A stretch of DNA of 64,000 nt from Agarivorans gilvus (GCF_001420915.1 NZ_CP013021.1:4312501-4376500); one strand, 5' to 3'; shown: positions 19,512 through 30,491, counted from the first letter of the stretch. The notes: generated by a model not told the origin, from the letters alone. Made by a program: numbers and translations.

Positions 19512-20726
19512 ATGAAATTGCCAATTTATCTTGATTATTCTGCAACCACACCTGTTGACCCTCGTGTTGCTGAAAAGATGATGCAATACCTTGGCGTGGA
19601 TGGTATCTACGGTAACCCTGCTTCACGTTCACATCGCTTTGGCTGGCAAGCTGAAGAGGCTGTGGACATTGCTCGTAATCAAATTGCTGAGTTGGTTAAC
19701 GCCGATCCGCGTGAAATCGTATTTACCTCTGGTGCAACTGAATCGAACAACTTGGCGATTAAAGGTGCGGCTCATTTTTACGCTAAAAAAGGTAAACACC
19801 TTATTACTTGTAAAACCGAACATAAAGCCGTGCTCGATACTTGTCGTCAGTTAGAACGTGAAGGCTTTGAAGTGACTTACCTTGAGCCCGAAAGTAACGG
19901 TATTATCAACTTGGATAAGCTGGCCGAAGCGATGCGCGAAGACACTATCTTGGTGTCAATCATGCACGTAAATAACGAAATCGGTGTTATTCAAGACATT
20001 AATGCGATTGGCGAACTATGCCGCTCTCGCAAAATTTTATTCCATGTTGATGCCGCGCAAAGTGCCGGTAAGATCGACATTGATTTACAAGCCTTACCGG
20101 TAGACATGATGTCGTTTTCTGCGCACAAAGTGTATGGCCCTAAAGGCATTGGCGCATTGTATGTGCAACGCAAACCTCGTATTCGTTTAGAAGCGCAGAT
20201 GCACGGCGGTGGTCATGAGCGTGGTATGCGCTCTGGTACTTTGCCTACTCACCAAATTGTGGGGATGGGTGAAGCTTTTGCCATTGCTAAACAAGAAATG
20301 GCTAAAGATAACGAGCATATTCGTGCTTTACGTGAGCGTTTCTGGAACGGCATTAAAGACATTGAAGAGACCTACGTGAATGGTGACTTCGAGCAGCGAG
20401 TGGCGGGTAACCTTAATGTGAGCTTCGCCTATGTAGAAGGTGAGTCGTTAATTATGGCGTTGAAAGATTTAGCTGTATCTTCAGGTTCTGCCTGTACTTC
20501 GGCGAGTCTTGAGCCTTCTTACGTACTACGTGCTTTGGGCTTAGACGACGAGCTAGCACACAGTTCAATTCGTTTTTCTTTTGGTCGCTTTACTACCGAA
20601 GAAGAAGTAGATTATGCCATTAAAGTTATTAATGAAGGCATCGGTCGGCTACGCGAAATGTCACCATTATGGGACATGTTTAAAGACGGCGTAGACCTAA
20701 GCCAAGTAGAGTGGGCGCACCACTAG
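19512..20726 (+). CDS. iscS: Cysteine desulfurase IscS
   Basis: A 404-residue pyridoxal-phosphate enzyme, same length as E. coli IscS. It takes sulfur from cysteine for Fe-S clusters and tRNA thiolation. Visible marks are the opening [19 protein letters not shown], the [10 protein letters not shown] cofactor segment, and the Schiff-base lysine in [12 protein letters not shown]. The mobile-loop cysteine lies in [19 protein letters not shown]. The frame is open 32 codons upstream, into iscR, but the conserved N-terminus and GGAGA upstream set the start at 19512. Confidence 0.98.
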   Translation: MKLPIYLDYSATTPVDPRVAEKMMQYLGVDGIYGNPASRSHRFGWQAEEAVDIARNQIAELVNADPREIVFTSGATESNNLAIKGAAHFYAKKGKHLITCKTEHKAVLDTCRQLEREGFEVTYLEPESNGIINLDKLAEAMREDTILVSIMHVNNEIGVIQDINAIGELCRSRKILFHVDAAQSAGKIDIDLQALPVDMMSFSAHKVYGPKGIGALYVQRKPRIRLEAQMHGGGHERGMRSGTLPTHQIVGMGEAFAIAKQEMAKDNEHIRALRERFWNGIKDIEETYVNGDFEQRVAGNLNVSFAYVEGESLIMALKDLAVSSGSACTSASLEPSYVLRALGLDDELAHSSIRFSFGRFTTEEEVDYAIKVINEGIGRLREMSPLWDMFKDGVDLSQVEWAHH

Positions 20727-20755
20727 ACAATAACTAAGAGATTTGGAGAAATATC

Positions 20756-21139
20756 ATGGCTTACAGTGAAAAAGTAATCGACCACTACGAGAATCCACGC
20801 AACGTGGGTGCCTTTGAAGATAAAGACGACGTACATATCGGTACCGGTATGGTAGGCGCTCCGGCATGTGGTGACGTAATGAAGTTGCAACTTAAAGTGA
20901 ATGACCAAGGTGTGATTGAAGATGCACGCTTTAAAACTTATGGTTGTGGTTCTGCTATTGCCTCTAGCTCGCTAGTAACCGAGTGGGTTAAAGGTAAAAG
21001 CTTAGAAGAAGCACAAGCTTTAAAAAATACCGATATCGCGGAAGAGTTAGCTTTGCCACCAGTGAAGATTCACTGTTCTATTTTGGCTGAAGATGCCATT
21101 AAAGCGGCAATTGCTGACTACAAAAAGAAAAACGCTTAG
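20756..21139 (+). CDS. iscU: Fe-S cluster scaffold IscU
   Basis: A 127-residue scaffold on which IscS-derived sulfur and iron are assembled into [2Fe-2S] clusters. The three ligand cysteines are in [25 protein letters not shown] and [11 protein letters not shown]. The LPPVK motif recognised by the HscA chaperone ([10 protein letters not shown]) is present. Length equals E. coli IscU. TTTGGAG lies 8 nt upstream. Confidence 0.98.
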   Translation: MAYSEKVIDHYENPRNVGAFEDKDDVHIGTGMVGAPACGDVMKLQLKVNDQGVIEDARFKTYGCGSAIASSSLVTEWVKGKSLEEAQALKNTDIAEELALPPVKIHCSILAEDAIKAAIADYKKKNA

Positions 21140-21156
21140 ACAGTAAGGAGCCGATG

Positions 21157-21480
21157 ATGGCTGTATCACTAACTGAAGCGGCTGCTGCCCATGTAAGCCA
21201 GTTTTTAGCTAACCGAGGCGCCGGCAAAGGTGTGCGCCTTGGTGTTAAAACCTCTGGATGTTCGGGCATGGCCTATGTTCTTGAGTTTGTTGACGAGTTG
21301 GCTGAAGACGACAAAGTTTTTGAAAGTTGCGGTGTGAACGTAATTGTCGACGAAAAAAGCTTACTTTACATCGACGGCACAGAATTAGACTTTGTTAAAG
21401 AAGGTTTAAACGAAGGCTTTGTATTCAACAACCCCAACGTTTCCGGCGAATGTGGTTGCGGAGAGAGCTTTAGCGTTTAA
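21157..21480 (+). CDS. iscA: A-type Fe-S carrier IscA
   Basis: A 107-residue A-type carrier that passes clusters to apo-proteins. The conserved cysteines are in [14 protein letters not shown] and the C-terminal [12 protein letters not shown]. Two ATG codons are adjacent; AAGGAG spacing favours the second. It ends directly at the hscB reading frame. Confidence 0.97.
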   Translation: MAVSLTEAAAAHVSQFLANRGAGKGVRLGVKTSGCSGMAYVLEFVDELAEDDKVFESCGVNVIVDEKSLLYIDGTELDFVKEGLNEGFVFNNPNVSGECGCGESFSV

Positions 21481-21492
21481 ATGGAATACGCT

Positions 21493-22011
21493 ATGAATTA
21501 TTTTGAATTGTTCTCTCTAAGTCCTTCTTTCCAGCTAGACCTTCAAGGTCTAGCTCAGTCTTATCGAGAGTTACAACAGCAATACCATCCTGATAACTTC
21601 GCCGCTGATAATCAAGATAACCAAGCCGCGGTTATGCAAAAGGCAGCGCAAATCAACGATGCTTATCAAACGCTCAAAGACCCCTTAGCTCGAGCTCAAT
21701 ACCTGCTACGCTTGCAGGGCATAGACTTAAGCGGTGAACAGCAAACGATTAACGACATTGATTTCTTAATGAGCCAAATGGCCTTGCGAGAACAGTTGGC
21801 CGAAATCGAAAATGCTGCCGACCCTGAGCAAGCCATCGACGATTTTTCCACCTTACTTAAGCAGCAACGAAGTGACTTGAGCTCTAGCTTTGAAAAAGCC
21901 TACAATGAGCAAAATTTTGATTTAGCCGCTGACCATGTCCGTAAGCTTAAATTTTACGCTCGTTTACAACAGCAGCTACAGCAACTCGAAGAGAAGATTC
22001 TAGATTATTAA
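21493..22011 (+). CDS. hscB: Fe-S co-chaperone HscB
   Basis: A 172-residue J-protein that delivers IscU to HscA and stimulates its ATPase. The N-terminal J domain (residues 1-70) carries the HPD motif in QQYHPDNFAADNQ. The C-terminal three-helix bundle (about 85-172) ends KLKFYARLQQQLQQLEEKILDY, as in E. coli. An upstream in-frame ATG abuts the iscA stop codon, but MNYFELFSL matches the family start. Confidence 0.96.
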   Translation: MNYFELFSLSPSFQLDLQGLAQSYRELQQQYHPDNFAADNQDNQAAVMQKAAQINDAYQTLKDPLARAQYLLRLQGIDLSGEQQTINDIDFLMSQMALREQLAEIENAADPEQAIDDFSTLLKQQRSDLSSSFEKAYNEQNFDLAADHVRKLKFYARLQQQLQQLEEKILDY

Positions 22012-22014
22012 TCT

Positions 22015-23868
22015 ATGGCATTACTACAAATTGCAGAGCCTGGGCAATCGGCTGTTCCTCATCAACATAAACTCGCTGTTGGTATCGACTTAGGTACCAC
22101 TAATTCATTGGTTGCTACTGTGCGCAGCGGTAAAGCTGTGGCGCTGGCCGACCATGATGGTCGTTATTTACTGCCCTCGGTGGTGCGTTATCACTCAGCA
22201 GGTATCGAGGTTGGGCAAGCCGCAAAAGCCCATGCCGTTAGCGACCCGCATAATACCATTACTTCGGTAAAACGCTTATTAGGTAAAGCCAGCAGTGATA
22301 TTGATGCTGCTACTTTTCCTTATGACTTTGCTAAAAGCGAGTCGCCGCAAATTAATACCGTGGCGGGAGCCGTTAATCCGGTGCAGGTGTCGGCCGAAAT
22401 TCTCAAAAGCTTAGCCAAACGCGCCGAGGAATCTCTGCAAGGAGAGCCCGATGGCGTGGTGATTACGGTTCCTGCGTATTTTGATGACGCCCAGCGTCAG
22501 GGCACTAAAGATGCCGCTCAGCTAGCTGGCCTGCATGTATTACGTTTACTTAATGAACCCACCGCTGCTGCGATTGCTTATGGTTTAGATAGTGGCGATG
22601 AAGGCGTGATTGCCATTTATGACTTAGGTGGCGGAACCTTCGATATCTCTATTTTACGTTTGTCTAAAGGGGTATTTCAGGTATTGGCCACCGGCGGTGA
22701 TTCTGCTTTAGGTGGCGATGACTTCGATGATGTTCTGGTGGAGTGGATTGCCGAGCAAGCCCAGCTTGAAGGCGTTCGCTCGCCTCAGTTACAGCGTGAA
22801 TTATCGCGCATTGCCAACCAAGTTAAAATCGACTTAAGTGAACGGCAGCAAACTAGCGTTGAACTGGCTATTGAAGGCATTGATTGGCAAGGCTCTATTA
22901 CTCGTGAGTCTTTTGAACAGCTGATTGATGACTTGGTTAAACGCACCATTCGAGCTTGCCGCAGAGCACTGCGTGATGCTGAAGTGGACTTAGAAGAAGT
23001 TAGCAATGTGGTAATGGTAGGAGGCTCAACAAGGGTTCCTAAAGTTCGCGAAGATGTGGCTAGTTTCTTTAAAAAGCCGGTGCTAACCAGCATCGACCCC
23101 GATCAAGTAGTGGCGATCGGTGCAGCGATTCAAGCCGATACCTTGGTGGGTAACAAAAAAGACGACGAACTGTTGTTGCTAGATGTAACCCCACTGTCTT
23201 TAGGCATAGAAACCATGGGCGGCCTGGTTGAGAAGGTGATCCCTCGTAATACCACTATTCCGGTAGCGCGGGCGCAAGAGTTTACTACTTTTAAAGATGG
23301 CCAAACGGCGATGGCCGTACATGTGGTGCAAGGTGAGCGTGAATTGGTAGATGATTGTCGCTCGCTGGCTAAGTTTACTCTGCGAAACATTCCGCCTTTA
23401 GCGGCTGGTGCCGCGCATATTAGAGTGACCTTCCAAGTGGATGCCGATGGTTTGTTATCGGTGACAGCAATGGAAAAATCCACTGGCGTGCAAGCTTCCG
23501 TGGAAGTGAAACCTTCCTATGGTCTAGCCGACGAAGCGGTGGCACAAATGCTCAAAGACTCGATAGCGCATGCCAAAGAGGATGTCAGCATGCGAATGTT
23601 GCGTGAGCAACAAGTGGAAGCGGCGCGCTTTATTGAAGATATGAATACTGCCTTGGCTGAAAGCGGTGAACGCTTGTTAAGTGCCGAGGAGCGCCAACTT
23701 ATTGAGCAAGCCATGCAGCACTTGGAACAAGTGGCCGCAGGAGATAAAGTGGCAGCGATTGAGCAAGCCATTAAACAATTAGATAGTGTCAGCCAGGATT
23801 TCGCAGCGCGGCGAATGGATGATTCCATTAAACAGGCCTTAACCGGTCAGCAAGTAGATAGGATTTAA
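22015..23868 (+). CDS. hscA: Fe-S assembly Hsp70 chaperone HscA
   Basis: A 617-residue specialised Hsp70 that drives cluster release from IscU. The ATPase domain covers residues 20-385 ([44 protein letters not shown]). The peptide-binding domain follows ([18 protein letters not shown]), then a helical lid. Length is one residue longer than E. coli HscA (616). It begins 3 bp after hscB and ends 1 bp before fdx, so the three are translationally coupled. Confidence 0.98.
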   Translation: MALLQIAEPGQSAVPHQHKLAVGIDLGTTNSLVATVRSGKAVALADHDGRYLLPSVVRYHSAGIEVGQAAKAHAVSDPHNTITSVKRLLGKASSDIDAATFPYDFAKSESPQINTVAGAVNPVQVSAEILKSLAKRAEESLQGEPDGVVITVPAYFDDAQRQGTKDAAQLAGLHVLRLLNEPTAAAIAYGLDSGDEGVIAIYDLGGGTFDISILRLSKGVFQVLATGGDSALGGDDFDDVLVEWIAEQAQLEGVRSPQLQRELSRIANQVKIDLSERQQTSVELAIEGIDWQGSITRESFEQLIDDLVKRTIRACRRALRDAEVDLEEVSNVVMVGGSTRVPKVREDVASFFKKPVLTSIDPDQVVAIGAAIQADTLVGNKKDDELLLLDVTPLSLGIETMGGLVEKVIPRNTTIPVARAQEFTTFKDGQTAMAVHVVQGERELVDDCRSLAKFTLRNIPPLAAGAAHIRVTFQVDADGLLSVTAMEKSTGVQASVEVKPSYGLADEAVAQMLKDSIAHAKEDVSMRMLREQQVEAARFIEDMNTALAESGERLLSAEERQLIEQAMQHLEQVAAGDKVAAIEQAIKQLDSVSQDFAARRMDDSIKQALTGQQVDRI

Positions 23869-23869
23869 G

Positions 23870-24208
23870 ATGCCTAAAGTGATTTTCTTGCCTCATGAGG
23901 ACTTGTGTCCTGAAGGCGCGGTAGTAGAAGCCAAAGAAGGCGAAACAGTATTAAATGTGGCGCTGCGAGATGGCATTGATATTGAACATGCCTGTGAAAA
24001 GTCCTGCGCTTGTACTACTTGTCACGTGATCGTTCGTGAAGGATTTGATTCCTTAGAAGAGAGCGATGAATTAGAAGACGATATGTTAGATAAAGCCTGG
24101 GGTTTAGAGCCCGAGTCTCGACTGAGCTGCCAAGCTGTGGTTGCCGACGAAGACTTAGTGGTAGAGATCCCTAAATACACGATTAATATGGTGTCTGAGC
24201 AGCACTAA
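23870..24208 (+). CDS. fdx: [2Fe-2S] ferredoxin of the ISC system
   Basis: A 112-residue adrenodoxin-type ferredoxin supplying electrons for cluster assembly. Cluster ligands are in [17 protein letters not shown] (CX5CX2C) and SRLSCQAVV. Acidic residues in the [19 protein letters not shown] helix match the partner-docking surface. Length and position in the operon are standard. Confidence 0.98.
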   Translation: MPKVIFLPHEDLCPEGAVVEAKEGETVLNVALRDGIDIEHACEKSCACTTCHVIVREGFDSLEESDELEDDMLDKAWGLEPESRLSCQAVVADEDLVVEIPKYTINMVSEQH

Positions 24209-24219
24209 GGAGAGCGCTC

Positions 24220-24420
24220 ATGGGACTGCGTTGGATAGATGTAGAGCAAATTGCGATAGAACTGGCCGAACAATTTCCCGAGCAAGATCCGAAACAAGTT
24301 CGGTTTACCGATTTACATCAGTGGGTGTGTCAATTAGATGATTTTGATGACGACCCACAACATAGCAACGAGCGTATTTTAGAAGCAATTATTTTAGCCT
24401 GGATGGATGAACTTGACTAA
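24220..24420 (+). CDS. iscX: ISC system protein IscX
   Basis: A 66-residue acidic protein (YfhJ) that binds IscS and iron and modulates cluster assembly. The family pattern is plain: [40 protein letters not shown], and [20 protein letters not shown] precedes the ATG. It is the last gene of the isc cluster proper, 42 bp before pepB. Confidence 0.97.
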   Translation: MGLRWIDVEQIAIELAEQFPEQDPKQVRFTDLHQWVCQLDDFDDDPQHSNERILEAIILAWMDELD

Positions 24421-24462
24421 AACGGCCGTCTCGTTGTCAATTTTTATTATGAGGACGTAGCG

Positions 24463-25758
24463 ATGACTGCCGTATTGGAACTAGTCTTATGTGCTAAGCC
24501 TGCCGACGCTGTTTGGGGCGAGCAGGCCTTAGTGAGTTTTGAAAATAGTCAGGTCAATATTCATGTAACTGGTGAAGGCGTGCAGCGTCTTCAAGACATT
24601 CAAAAAGCGGCCAGAAAGTTAGATGCGCAAGGTTTAAAACAGCTGGCCATCGCTGGAGAAGGCTGGGATCTAGAGGCCTGTTGGGCCTTTTATCAAGGCT
24701 ATTATAACGCTAAGCAAGATAATCAACTACTTATCAATGGATTAACTGGCAGCGACCAACAACGCTTTGAGGCATTAAAAAGCGCAATTGACTGGACTCG
24801 GCAAACTATTAATTTAGGCCCCGCCGAAATTTACCCCATGAGCCTGTGTGAATCGGCAGTGGCCTTACTCAGTAACTTGGCGCCTGAACATATTAAGCAC
24901 CGAATTATTTCTGGCGAGGCTTTACTCGAACAGGGATGGGTGGGCATTTATCAAGTGGGGCGAGGCAGTAGTCAGGCTCCTGCCATGTTAGAGCTAGATT
25001 ATAATCCTTCAGGCAAGGCTGATGAACCGGTCGCTGTGGCCTTAGTGGGTAAAGGCATTACTTTCGATTCCGGCGGTTATAGCCTTAAGCCTTCCGATGG
25101 TATGGCGATGATGAAAAGTGATATGGGCGGCGCCGCTACAGTTACCGGGGCGCTTGCTTTGGCGATTGCTTCTGGCTTAAACAAGCGAGTTAAGCTCTAT
25201 CTTTGCTGTGCTGAAAACCTCGTATCAGGTGACGCCTATAAACTCGGTGACGTGATTCGCTATAAAAACGGTGTTTCAGTAGAAGTGCTTAATACCGACG
25301 CCGAAGGGCGTTTAGTGTTAGCCGATGGCTTAATCGCCGCTAGCCAAGACAAGCCGGGCTTGATCATCGATGCCGCCACCCTAACTGGCGCAGCTAAGAT
25401 GGCCCTAGGCCGAGATTATAATGCCGTGTTTGGTTTTGCTGATGAACGGGTACATGACGCATTACAAGCGGCGAAAGCCGAGTACGAAAAAGCCTGGCCT
25501 TTGCCTTTAGAGCCCTTCCATAAGGGACAAATAGGCTCTGCATTTGCCGATATCGCTAATATTTCTTCTGGTGAAGGGATGGCGGGCGCGTCAACTGCCG
25601 CGGCGTTCTTAGCTCACTTTGTGGAGCAGGCAGAGCAAAACTGGCTGCACTTTGATCTTTCTGGCTCTTATCAAAAAGCCGCCAATGGATTGTGGGCGAC
25701 AGGTGCTAAAGGTCATGGCGTGCGCACCTTAGCACGCTTGTTATGTGATGCTAGCTAA
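24463..25758 (+). CDS. pepB: Peptidase B (M17 leucyl aminopeptidase family)
   Basis: A 431-residue two-metal aminopeptidase that trims N-terminal residues in the cytoplasm. The catalytic domain shows LVGKGITFDSGGYSLKPSDGMAMMKSDMGG with metal-binding Lys and Asp. The M17 signature NTDAEGRLVLADGL is complete, and IDAATLTGAAKMALG follows. It resembles E. coli PepB (427 residues) rather than PepA, including its position right after iscX. Confidence 0.95.
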   Translation: MTAVLELVLCAKPADAVWGEQALVSFENSQVNIHVTGEGVQRLQDIQKAARKLDAQGLKQLAIAGEGWDLEACWAFYQGYYNAKQDNQLLINGLTGSDQQRFEALKSAIDWTRQTINLGPAEIYPMSLCESAVALLSNLAPEHIKHRIISGEALLEQGWVGIYQVGRGSSQAPAMLELDYNPSGKADEPVAVALVGKGITFDSGGYSLKPSDGMAMMKSDMGGAATVTGALALAIASGLNKRVKLYLCCAENLVSGDAYKLGDVIRYKNGVSVEVLNTDAEGRLVLADGLIAASQDKPGLIIDAATLTGAAKMALGRDYNAVFGFADERVHDALQAAKAEYEKAWPLPLEPFHKGQIGSAFADIANISSGEGMAGASTAAAFLAHFVEQAEQNWLHFDLSGSYQKAANGLWATGAKGHGVRTLARLLCDAS

Positions 25759-25817
25759 CTTATGATTTTCAATCATGGCAGTGATTTTACCAATACAACT
25801 TACGACGGAGCGATGTA

Positions 25818-26243
25818 ATGGCCTTAGAACGTACTTTTTCTATACTTAAACCTGATGTAGTAGCCAAGGATGCAATAGGCGCAATTTATGCACGAATGGA
25901 AGCGGCGGGTTTACGTATCGTTGCGGCAAAAATGTTGCACCTATCGCAAGAGCAGGCGGCGGGCTTTTACGCTGAGCACGAGGGTAAGCCTTTTTACTTG
26001 CCCTTGATTGAGTTTATGACTTCTGGGCCGATCATGGTGCAAGTCTTAGAAGCAGAAAATGCAGTACAGCGCTATCGAGAATTATTAGGTGCCACTAATC
26101 CGGCAGAAGCTGCCGCCGGCACCTTGCGTCATGATTTTGGAACTGGAATGCCACCTAATGGCACACATGGCTCCGATTCACCGGAGTCAGCGGCCAGAGA
26201 AATAGCCTATTTCTTTGAAGACAATGAGATTTGTCCTCGCTAA
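25818..26243 (+). CDS. ndk: Nucleoside diphosphate kinase
   Basis: A 141-residue enzyme that equilibrates nucleoside triphosphates through a phosphohistidine. It has the N-terminal [12 protein letters not shown] and the active-site [20 protein letters not shown] with the catalytic histidine. Length is that of the family. An efficient terminator follows, closing the iscX-pepB-ndk stretch. Confidence 0.98.
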   Translation: MALERTFSILKPDVVAKDAIGAIYARMEAAGLRIVAAKMLHLSQEQAAGFYAEHEGKPFYLPLIEFMTSGPIMVQVLEAENAVQRYRELLGATNPAEAAAGTLRHDFGTGMPPNGTHGSDSPESAAREIAYFFEDNEICPR

Positions 26244-26249
26244 TCAACA

Positions 26250-26274
26250 AAAAGGGGCTAAGGCCTCTTTTTTT
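26250..26274 (+). terminator. Terminator after ndk
   Basis: Hairpin with arms AAAGGGGC and GGCCTCTTT (one G-U pair) followed by a run of T. Confidence 0.75.
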
Positions 26275-26400
26275 ATCACTGGCTTTAGTGCCAGTTGAAT
26301 TAGCTAAAAGGCCGCTGAAAGCTGAGTTTAGCTGGCTTTCTATAGTTATTATTTGTACAATTCGGCGCTTTTTTTAAATGGTCAGTCGTGGAGTAAAGCG

Positions 26401-27519
26401 ATGAGTGAGACAAAAACCAATCTACTTGATTTTAATCGTGCTGGATTACGCCAGTTTTTTGCCGATATGGGCGAAAAATCTTTCCGGGCCGATCAAGTGA
26501 TGAAATGGATTTATCACTTTGGTGTTGACGATTTTGACCAGATGAGCAATATCAATAAAGCCTTGCGTGAGAAGCTTAAGCAACGAGCCATCATACAAGC
26601 GCCGGAAATCAGTACCGAACAGCGCAGTGCCGACGGCACCATTAAGTGGGCGATGTTGGTGGCCGGCCAAGAGATAGAAACGGTATATATTCCAGAAGGT
26701 GACCGTGCCACGCTGTGTGTTTCATCACAAGTAGGTTGTGCTTTGGAATGTACGTTTTGTTCTACTGGGCAACAGGGCTTTAACCGTAACCTCAAAGTAT
26801 CGGATATTATTGGCCAAGTGTGGCGCGCCGCTCAGGTTATTGGGCATAAAGGCATAGAAGGTAAGCGACCTATTACCAATGTGGTGATGATGGGCATGGG
26901 CGAGCCATTATTAAACTTAAATAACTTAATCCCAGCCTTAGAGTTAATGTTGGATGATAACGGTTATGGTTTGAGTAAGCGTCGGGTTACAGTGAGTACA
27001 TCAGGAGTGGTACCCGCTTTGGATAAACTAGGCGACCAACTTGATGTAGCCTTAGCGATTTCCTTGCACGCGCCTACCGATGAGTTGCGTAGTGAAATTA
27101 TGCCGATTAACGATAAATACAACATCGAAGCCTTTTTGGCTGGGGTGAGACGTTATGTGGCTAAATCCAACGCCAACCGTGGCAAAGTCACCGTGGAGTA
27201 TGTATTACTAAATGGCGTTAATGACTCCATGGAGCAGGCACACCAGTTGGCCGAAGTATTAAAAGAGACGCCATGTAAAATCAACTTGATCCCGTTTAAC
27301 CCTTACCCAGGTTCACCTTTTACTAAGCCAAGTAATAGCCGTGTTGACCGCTTTAGTAAGGTACTAATGGAATACGGCTTCACTGTGGTAGTGCGGAAAA
27401 CCCGTGGTGATGATATTGATGCAGCTTGTGGCCAGTTGGCAGGTGACGTTGTCGACAGAACTAAAAGAACCATGAAAAAACGGATGCAACAACAAGAAAT
27501 TTCAGTCACAATTCAATAA
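26401..27519 (+). CDS. rlmN: Dual-specificity RNA methyltransferase RlmN
   Basis: A 372-residue radical-SAM enzyme that methylates C2 of adenosine-2503 in 23S rRNA and adenosine-37 in some tRNAs. The cluster motif CX3CX2C is in [35 protein letters not shown] and the C-terminal [19 protein letters not shown], with the cysteine that forms the methyl-adduct, are present. The ATG at 26401 aligns with the family. An upstream in-frame start at 26353 lacks a ribosome site. It leads the rlmN-pilW-rodZ-ispG-hisS-yfgM-bamB-der run. Confidence 0.97.
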   Translation: MSETKTNLLDFNRAGLRQFFADMGEKSFRADQVMKWIYHFGVDDFDQMSNINKALREKLKQRAIIQAPEISTEQRSADGTIKWAMLVAGQEIETVYIPEGDRATLCVSSQVGCALECTFCSTGQQGFNRNLKVSDIIGQVWRAAQVIGHKGIEGKRPITNVVMMGMGEPLLNLNNLIPALELMLDDNGYGLSKRRVTVSTSGVVPALDKLGDQLDVALAISLHAPTDELRSEIMPINDKYNIEAFLAGVRRYVAKSNANRGKVTVEYVLLNGVNDSMEQAHQLAEVLKETPCKINLIPFNPYPGSPFTKPSNSRVDRFSKVLMEYGFTVVVRKTRGDDIDAACGQLAGDVVDRTKRTMKKRMQQQEISVTIQ

Positions 27520-27541
27520 CTAAGCTTATCGAAGGATGGAT

Positions 27542-28315
27542 ATGAAACGTTGTTTGTACTTGCTTGTCGCTGTCTGTTTACTGTCCGCATGTGTTACTGA
27601 AACCAGAATTAATGGTCAAGAAGTCAACTCCGGTGAAAGGCAGCTCGATAAAGTAGCTGCCGCCAAAACTCGAATTAGTCTCGCCCTGCGTTACCTTGAT
27701 GCTGGGGACGCCGAGCAGGCCAAGCGTAATTTGGAGCTGGCTCAAGAATTAGCCCCCAATTTTGTTGACGTGTATATTGCCCAAGCGCATTTCTACCAAC
27801 GTGTTCGCCAGCCTGAACGAGCCATCGAAGCTTATAAAAAGGCGCGCACAATAGCCCCTAAAAATGGTGATGTATTAAATAACTATGGGGTGATGCTGTG
27901 CCAGCAAAAGAATTATCAAGAAGCCGAAAAACTGTTTAACTTAGCGTTGGCAAATCCTGAATATGTGCAGGTGGCGGGAACCAATGAAAATGCCGGCTTG
28001 TGTGCCCTTGATGCGGGACAATTGGATAAAGCCCTCAATTACTTCTCCAGCGCCTTGGCGTATAATATTCGCCGCCCCTTGTCTTTACTCGGTGCAGCAG
28101 AAGTCTATTTACAAAAAAATAAACCTGAGCAGGCCCGTTTATATCTGCAACGGTATGATAGTATGGCTGAAACAACGGCAGAAAGTGCCTTTGCTTGGGT
28201 TCGCCTCGAAAGCGCTGCGGATAACTTTGCTGAGGAAGCGCGCTGGGGGATGACCCTGCAACAACAATTTCCTAAATCGGAACAAACAAAACGATATATA
28301 GCAAATGACTACTAA
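27542..28315 (+). CDS. pilW: Type IV pilus biogenesis lipoprotein PilW/PilF (TPR)
   Basis: A 257-residue outer-membrane lipoprotein pilotin needed for type IV pilus secretin assembly. The signal peptide MKRCLYLLVAVCLLSAC ends in the lipobox LSAC. About five to six TPR units follow, such as YIAQAHFYQRVRQPERAIEAYKKA and DVLNNYGVMLCQQKNYQEAEKLF. AAGGA is better placed for the ATG at 27542 than for one two codons earlier. Its end overlaps the rodZ start by 11 bp. The rlmN-pilW-rodZ-ispG order is common in pilus-bearing gammaproteobacteria. Confidence 0.92.
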   Translation: MKRCLYLLVAVCLLSACVTETRINGQEVNSGERQLDKVAAAKTRISLALRYLDAGDAEQAKRNLELAQELAPNFVDVYIAQAHFYQRVRQPERAIEAYKKARTIAPKNGDVLNNYGVMLCQQKNYQEAEKLFNLALANPEYVQVAGTNENAGLCALDAGQLDKALNYFSSALAYNIRRPLSLLGAAEVYLQKNKPEQARLYLQRYDSMAETTAESAFAWVRLESAADNFAEEARWGMTLQQQFPKSEQTKRYIANDY

Positions 28316-29291
28316 AGCAGAATCAGAGCAAGCAGAATTGAGTGACGACATCGAAGTGGTCAGCCCTGGGCAGATGCTGCAAGACGCGCGAGTCGCTGCC
28401 AAGTTAAGTCAAAACCAAGTCGCTGAGCGCTTAAAACTTAGATTGCAGGTGGTGAAAGACATCGAAGCAGACAGTTTTGATAGCGGTCTGTCAAATACCT
28501 TCATCAAGGGTTATTTACGGGCTTATGCGCGCTTGTTAAATGTATCAGAAGAATTGGTACTATCAAGCTACGCCCATCTCAACGTTGCTCAAGAACAACG
28601 CACCGAAATGCAGAGTTTTTCTAGGCGAATCAAGCAAGAAACCCATGATAGTCGCTTGATGAAATTTACCTATTTAGTCGTTCTGGGGATCGTGGTTTTG
28701 CTGGTTGTTTGGTGGTGGCAGGATAAAAATAGCCAAGCCGATTATCAACAGTCCCAGTTAGAAGCTGAGATAAGCCCGGTTATTCAAGCCAACGAGGGCT
28801 TGAGTGAAGAGCCATCGCTGGCACTTGATCCCGCTGAGGTGGATGCAAGTACTGATGAGCAAGCGCAGGCTAACGCCGAAGCCTTATATTCCGAACCTGA
28901 GGCGCAGCCACAAGCGAGCGAAGCTGAATTGCTCGAAGCCAATACTACCACTGCAGAAGCGAGTGAGCCCCCACAAGCTGTAGCTGAACCAAGCGCAGAT
29001 ACAAGTATTAGCGCAAGTGAAGATAGCCAAGTTAATCAGCCCAGTGCTGAATTTACCCCCTTAAACATGCGCTTTGAAAATGAGTGCTGGGTAGAAATCC
29101 GCGATGCCAACGGTAAGCGTTTGGTGGCGGCGATTAAACAACCCGGTGAAAGCTTAACTGTGGCAGCGGCGTCACCCTACAGTATTGTACTTGGCACCAA
29201 CGCAGGTGTAAGCGTCACTTATGGAACAGAAGAAATCGACTTATCGTCATTTAAGCGCGGTAAAGTTGTGCGCATGACCATACCCCAATAA
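28305..29291 (+). CDS. rodZ: Cytoskeletal protein RodZ
   Basis: A 328-residue bitopic inner-membrane protein linking MreB to the cell-wall elongation machinery. The N-terminal HTH_25 domain is at about residues 20-90 (PGQMLQDARVAAKLSQNQVAERLKL, FDSGLSNTFIKGYLRAYA). A basic juxtamembrane stretch precedes one helix at 122-142 (FTYLVVLGIVVLLVVWWW). A Glu/Ala/Pro-rich linker and a periplasmic DUF4115 beta domain (NECWVEIRDANGKRLVAA) follow. Start is inside pilW, so translation is coupled. Confidence 0.93.
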   Translation: MTTKAESEQAELSDDIEVVSPGQMLQDARVAAKLSQNQVAERLKLRLQVVKDIEADSFDSGLSNTFIKGYLRAYARLLNVSEELVLSSYAHLNVAQEQRTEMQSFSRRIKQETHDSRLMKFTYLVVLGIVVLLVVWWWQDKNSQADYQQSQLEAEISPVIQANEGLSEEPSLALDPAEVDASTDEQAQANAEALYSEPEAQPQASEAELLEANTTTAEASEPPQAVAEPSADTSISASEDSQVNQPSAEFTPLNMRFENECWVEIRDANGKRLVAAIKQPGESLTVAAASPYSIVLGTNAGVSVTYGTEEIDLSSFKRGKVVRMTIPQ

Positions 29292-29309
29292 TTAAGACCC
29301 TAGCTGAAT

Positions 29310-30400
29310 ATGAATCAACCAACTCCTATTACCCGCCGTAAATCGACTCAAATCATGGTGGGGAATGTGCCTGTCGGGGAGATGCCCCCATTTCAGTACA
29401 ATCCATGACCAATACCCGTACCACTGACGTGGCAGCTACGGTTGAACAAATTAATCGAATTGCTGCCGTGGGTGGGGATATTGTGCGGGTTTCAGTGCCT
29501 ACCATGGATGCAGCCGAGGCCTTCAAGCAAATCAAACAACAAGTGTCGATTCCGGTGGTGGCCGATATTCACTTCGATTACCGCATTGCCCTTAAAGTGG
29601 CTGAATATGGCGCTGACTGTTTACGGATTAATCCCGGTAATATCGGTAATGAACAACGCATTCGCTCAGTTGTGGATGCGGCTAAAGATCGTGGTATTCC
29701 GATTCGTATCGGGGTAAACGGCGGCTCTTTAGAGAAAGATCTGCAGGAAAAATACGGAGAGCCAACGCCAGAGGCTTTAGTTGAATCGGCGATGCGCCAT
29801 GTAGACATACTGGACCGTTTGAATTTTGACCAGTTTAAGGTGAGCGTTAAGGCTTCGGATGTATTTTTAGCCGTAGGGGCTTACCAAGGTTTAGCCAAGC
29901 GTATTGACCAACCCCTACACCTTGGCATTACAGAAGCTGGCGGATTACGCAGTGGTTCGGTTAAATCGGCAGTGGGTTTGGGCATGTTATTGTCACAAGG
30001 CATTGGTGATACTTTACGTGTATCGCTGGCTGCTGACCCAGTGGAAGAAATCAAAGTTGGCTTTGATATTCTTAAGTCCTTACGGATCCGCTCACGTGGT
30101 ATTAACTTCATCGCTTGCCCAAGCTGTTCGCGTCAAGAGTTTGATGTTATTGCTACGGTCAACGCCCTAGAGCAGCGCTTGGAAGACATTGTAGAGCCAA
30201 TGGATGTATCGATTATTGGCTGTGTGGTAAATGGCCCCGGCGAAGCCTTAATCTCTGATTTAGGGATTACCGGCGGCAATAAAAAGAGTGGTTTTTATCA
30301 AGATGGGGTTCGCCAAAAAGAACGCTTCGATAATGACAACTTAGTTGACGCTTTAGAAGCGAAGATCCGCTCGCGGATTGCTATCAAAAACATCAGTTAA
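29310..30400 (+). CDS. ispG: 4-hydroxy-3-methylbut-2-enyl diphosphate synthase IspG, frame broken near the 5' end
   Basis: The [4Fe-4S] enzyme for the penultimate step of the MEP isoprenoid pathway. From the ATG at 29310 the protein reads [20 protein letters not shown] then PVG, and derails at GGGG (29376-29379). One more G restores [18 protein letters not shown] and a 363-residue protein (E. coli 372). Further marks are [28 protein letters not shown] with two cluster cysteines, and [11 protein letters not shown] with the third plus the glutamate ligand. IspG is essential where the MEP pathway is the only isoprenoid route, so the break is most likely a sequence error. A start at the downstream ATG (29402) would remove conserved residues. 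Confidence 0.93.
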
Positions 30401-30432
30401 GGCGCTTCTGCATTTAAATTTACCTCCATCGT

Positions 30433-30459
30433 TAAAAGCCCTATAATCGAGGGCTTTTA
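30433..30459 (+). terminator. Hairpin between ispG and hisS
   Basis: Ten-bp stem TAAAAGCCCT/AGGGCTTTTA with a 7-nt loop and only a short T stretch. Probably a partial terminator or processing site. Confidence 0.5.
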
Positions 30460-30491
30460 GTAGTTATTGACCAGTTTTATTCGAGATTAAT

